Below, piece after piece: positions 63,200-64,000 of a stretch of 64,000 nt of DNA. The position numbers were made by a program, and so were the translations under genes. Positions within the stretch are counted from its first letter, which is position 1. Every line of letters starts with the position of its first letter. Origin of the DNA: Phymatolithon calcareum (lineage: Eukaryota > Rhodophyta > Florideophyceae > Hapalidiales); the NCBI GenBank assembly GCA_977006965.1, contig OZ345352.1, positions 3,720,001 through 3,784,000 on the forward strand, given 5' to 3'. The notes under the pieces were generated by a model, which was not told the origin of the DNA, did no database searches, and was given only the letters and a program-made list of their open reading frames with translations.

Positions 63200-64000
63200 T
63201 ATCAGCAAATATTGCATCACTAGCCTCCCTCTCTCTGCAGAGAACTCATGTCACAGTTATGAACGATACGAGAAGAACGACAGGAACAAGCGAGCGCGGA
63301 GCCTCCCAAGGATCCCCCATCAGCCCAACACAGTTCAACATCCGAGCAGAAAGGTGTAGACACGCAATGATGCAGTGGCACCACAAGCTGCAGGAATAGG
63401 CGACCAAAATTCCAGCATAGGTTCTGCGAGCAGGAAGCACGCAATATGCTTCCACCAAAGCCCATAGCTGGAAGGCAATCGGAAGCCTATTTAAGTAGTT
63501 CTCCCTTTGTAGTTTTAGTAGGAGAGCATCTCATCTTCTCATCGAAGAGAGATCACCCCTTTTCAAGATAAACCCATTCTTTATCTTATCACTCCCAGTG
63601 ATTACAAAGGGAAACCGCTCTGAACTTCATCGATTCTAGTATGAATCTTCGTTTAAATATGTTCGCGGACGACGTCATACTAATGGCAAGACATGAAGAC
63701 GAGCTTCAAAAGATGCTCAATGAATGTACCAAATGGGCTTGTATGTATCGAACGACTTGGTCGATTCCAAAGTGCCCAGTCATACTCTTCAAGAAGAGAA
63801 CCGGAAGAGCGCTTCTGCTGGCGAATGAGGAAGTCCAAATAAGGCGTACAGCAGAATACCTCAGTACGTGTATTGATGAGAACGGAGTCCATGACGACAG
63901 ACTTCTGGAGCGATTCAAAAGCGCAAGTGCCAAAGTGCGACTCATGAGCTCCCTAGGCATGACAAGGAAAGTGTACAGCACTGAAAAGAACATGAGGCTC
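63200..64000 (+). pseudogene. non-LTR reverse transcriptase, interrupted by a solo LTR
   Basis: Before the interruption, VTVMNDTRR and ERGASQGSPISPTQFNI (63260-63350) give the RT motif GxSQGSPISP. After it, MFADDVILMA (from about 63658) gives the catalytic FADD, followed by EYLSTCIDENGVHDDRLLERF and a thumb region running off the window edge. A 1-nt shift also separates the halves. The style resembles the debris at 7.1-8.0 and 32 kb. Confidence 0.8.
63355..63606 (+). repeat. solo gypsy-type LTR, 4-bp target duplication
   Basis: It begins TGTAGACACG and ends GTGATTACA, giving TGTA/TACA ends, and is flanked on both sides by AAGG. It resembles the LTR at 60718. It contains a TATTTAAG box (about 63490) and an AGATAAACCC stretch near its end. 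Confidence 0.75.

Noticed and set aside
1-64000. CRISPR array or bacterial defence system
   Set aside because: No evenly spaced direct repeats with unique spacers and no cas-like genes. Introns and retroelements mark the sequence as eukaryotic.

Overview
This looks like nuclear DNA from a compact-gene, transposon-loaded eukaryote. I infer a red alga, most likely of the multicellular (florideophyte) type. The reasons are: single-exon or few-intron genes with introns of about 90-100 bp, a nuclear gene for a chloroplast sensor kinase-like histidine kinase, a secreted PAN/apple-domain protein, and many decayed retroelements. The lineage is inference. No rRNA gene, intact tRNA gene, CRISPR array or bacterial operon was seen.

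Host genes. Four BCS1-like AAA-ATPase genes lie within 22 kb: A (8534-10193, minus), B (16368-18027, plus), C (24824-26338, plus, intronless) and D (28624-30682, minus). They share an N-terminal domain with a CPxWIADxL motif. A and B have identical exon lengths and a matching promoter-proximal block, so they are an inverted duplication. D is predicted to need an 8-nt micro-exon. A GC-rich basic protein gene (27339-28019) lies between C and D. At 33.5-41.4 kb are a CSK-like histidine kinase, a winged-helix (HTH_42/AlkZ-like) protein, and two tandem paralogous membrane proteins with large ectodomains. A PAN/apple-domain membrane protein is at 62312-62929.

Mobile DNA fills most of the rest. There is a 3' copia end with its LTR, plus a solo LTR in the opposite orientation (1-3380). 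Several families of broken non-LTR retrotransposons occur at 6-8, 12.8-14, 18.9-22.4, 31-33, 37, 47.6-50 and 63-64 kb. A Crypton-like tyrosine-recombinase element (44289-46352) sits in one arm of an older large palindrome, so the other arm shows its empty site. A TA-flanked pogo/Tigger-like deletion derivative is at 46635-47464. A tRNA-derived SINE with a perfect 14-bp target duplication is at about 50465-50764. An element with terminal inverted repeats and eight GCAATCCC motifs is at 52053-52737. Decayed Ty3/gypsy gag-protease (52.7-55.0 kb) and integrase/chromodomain (59.2-60.7 kb) pieces flank a broken hAT transposase (55.2-56.7 kb).

The host genes do not form an obvious pathway. The AAA cluster is a local gene-family expansion, probably helped by the surrounding repeats. 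The most unusual structures are the filled/empty site of the tyrosine-recombinase element, the predicted micro-exon, the Tudor-like segment inside a LINE RNase H region, and several long, short-loop foldbacks close to genes.
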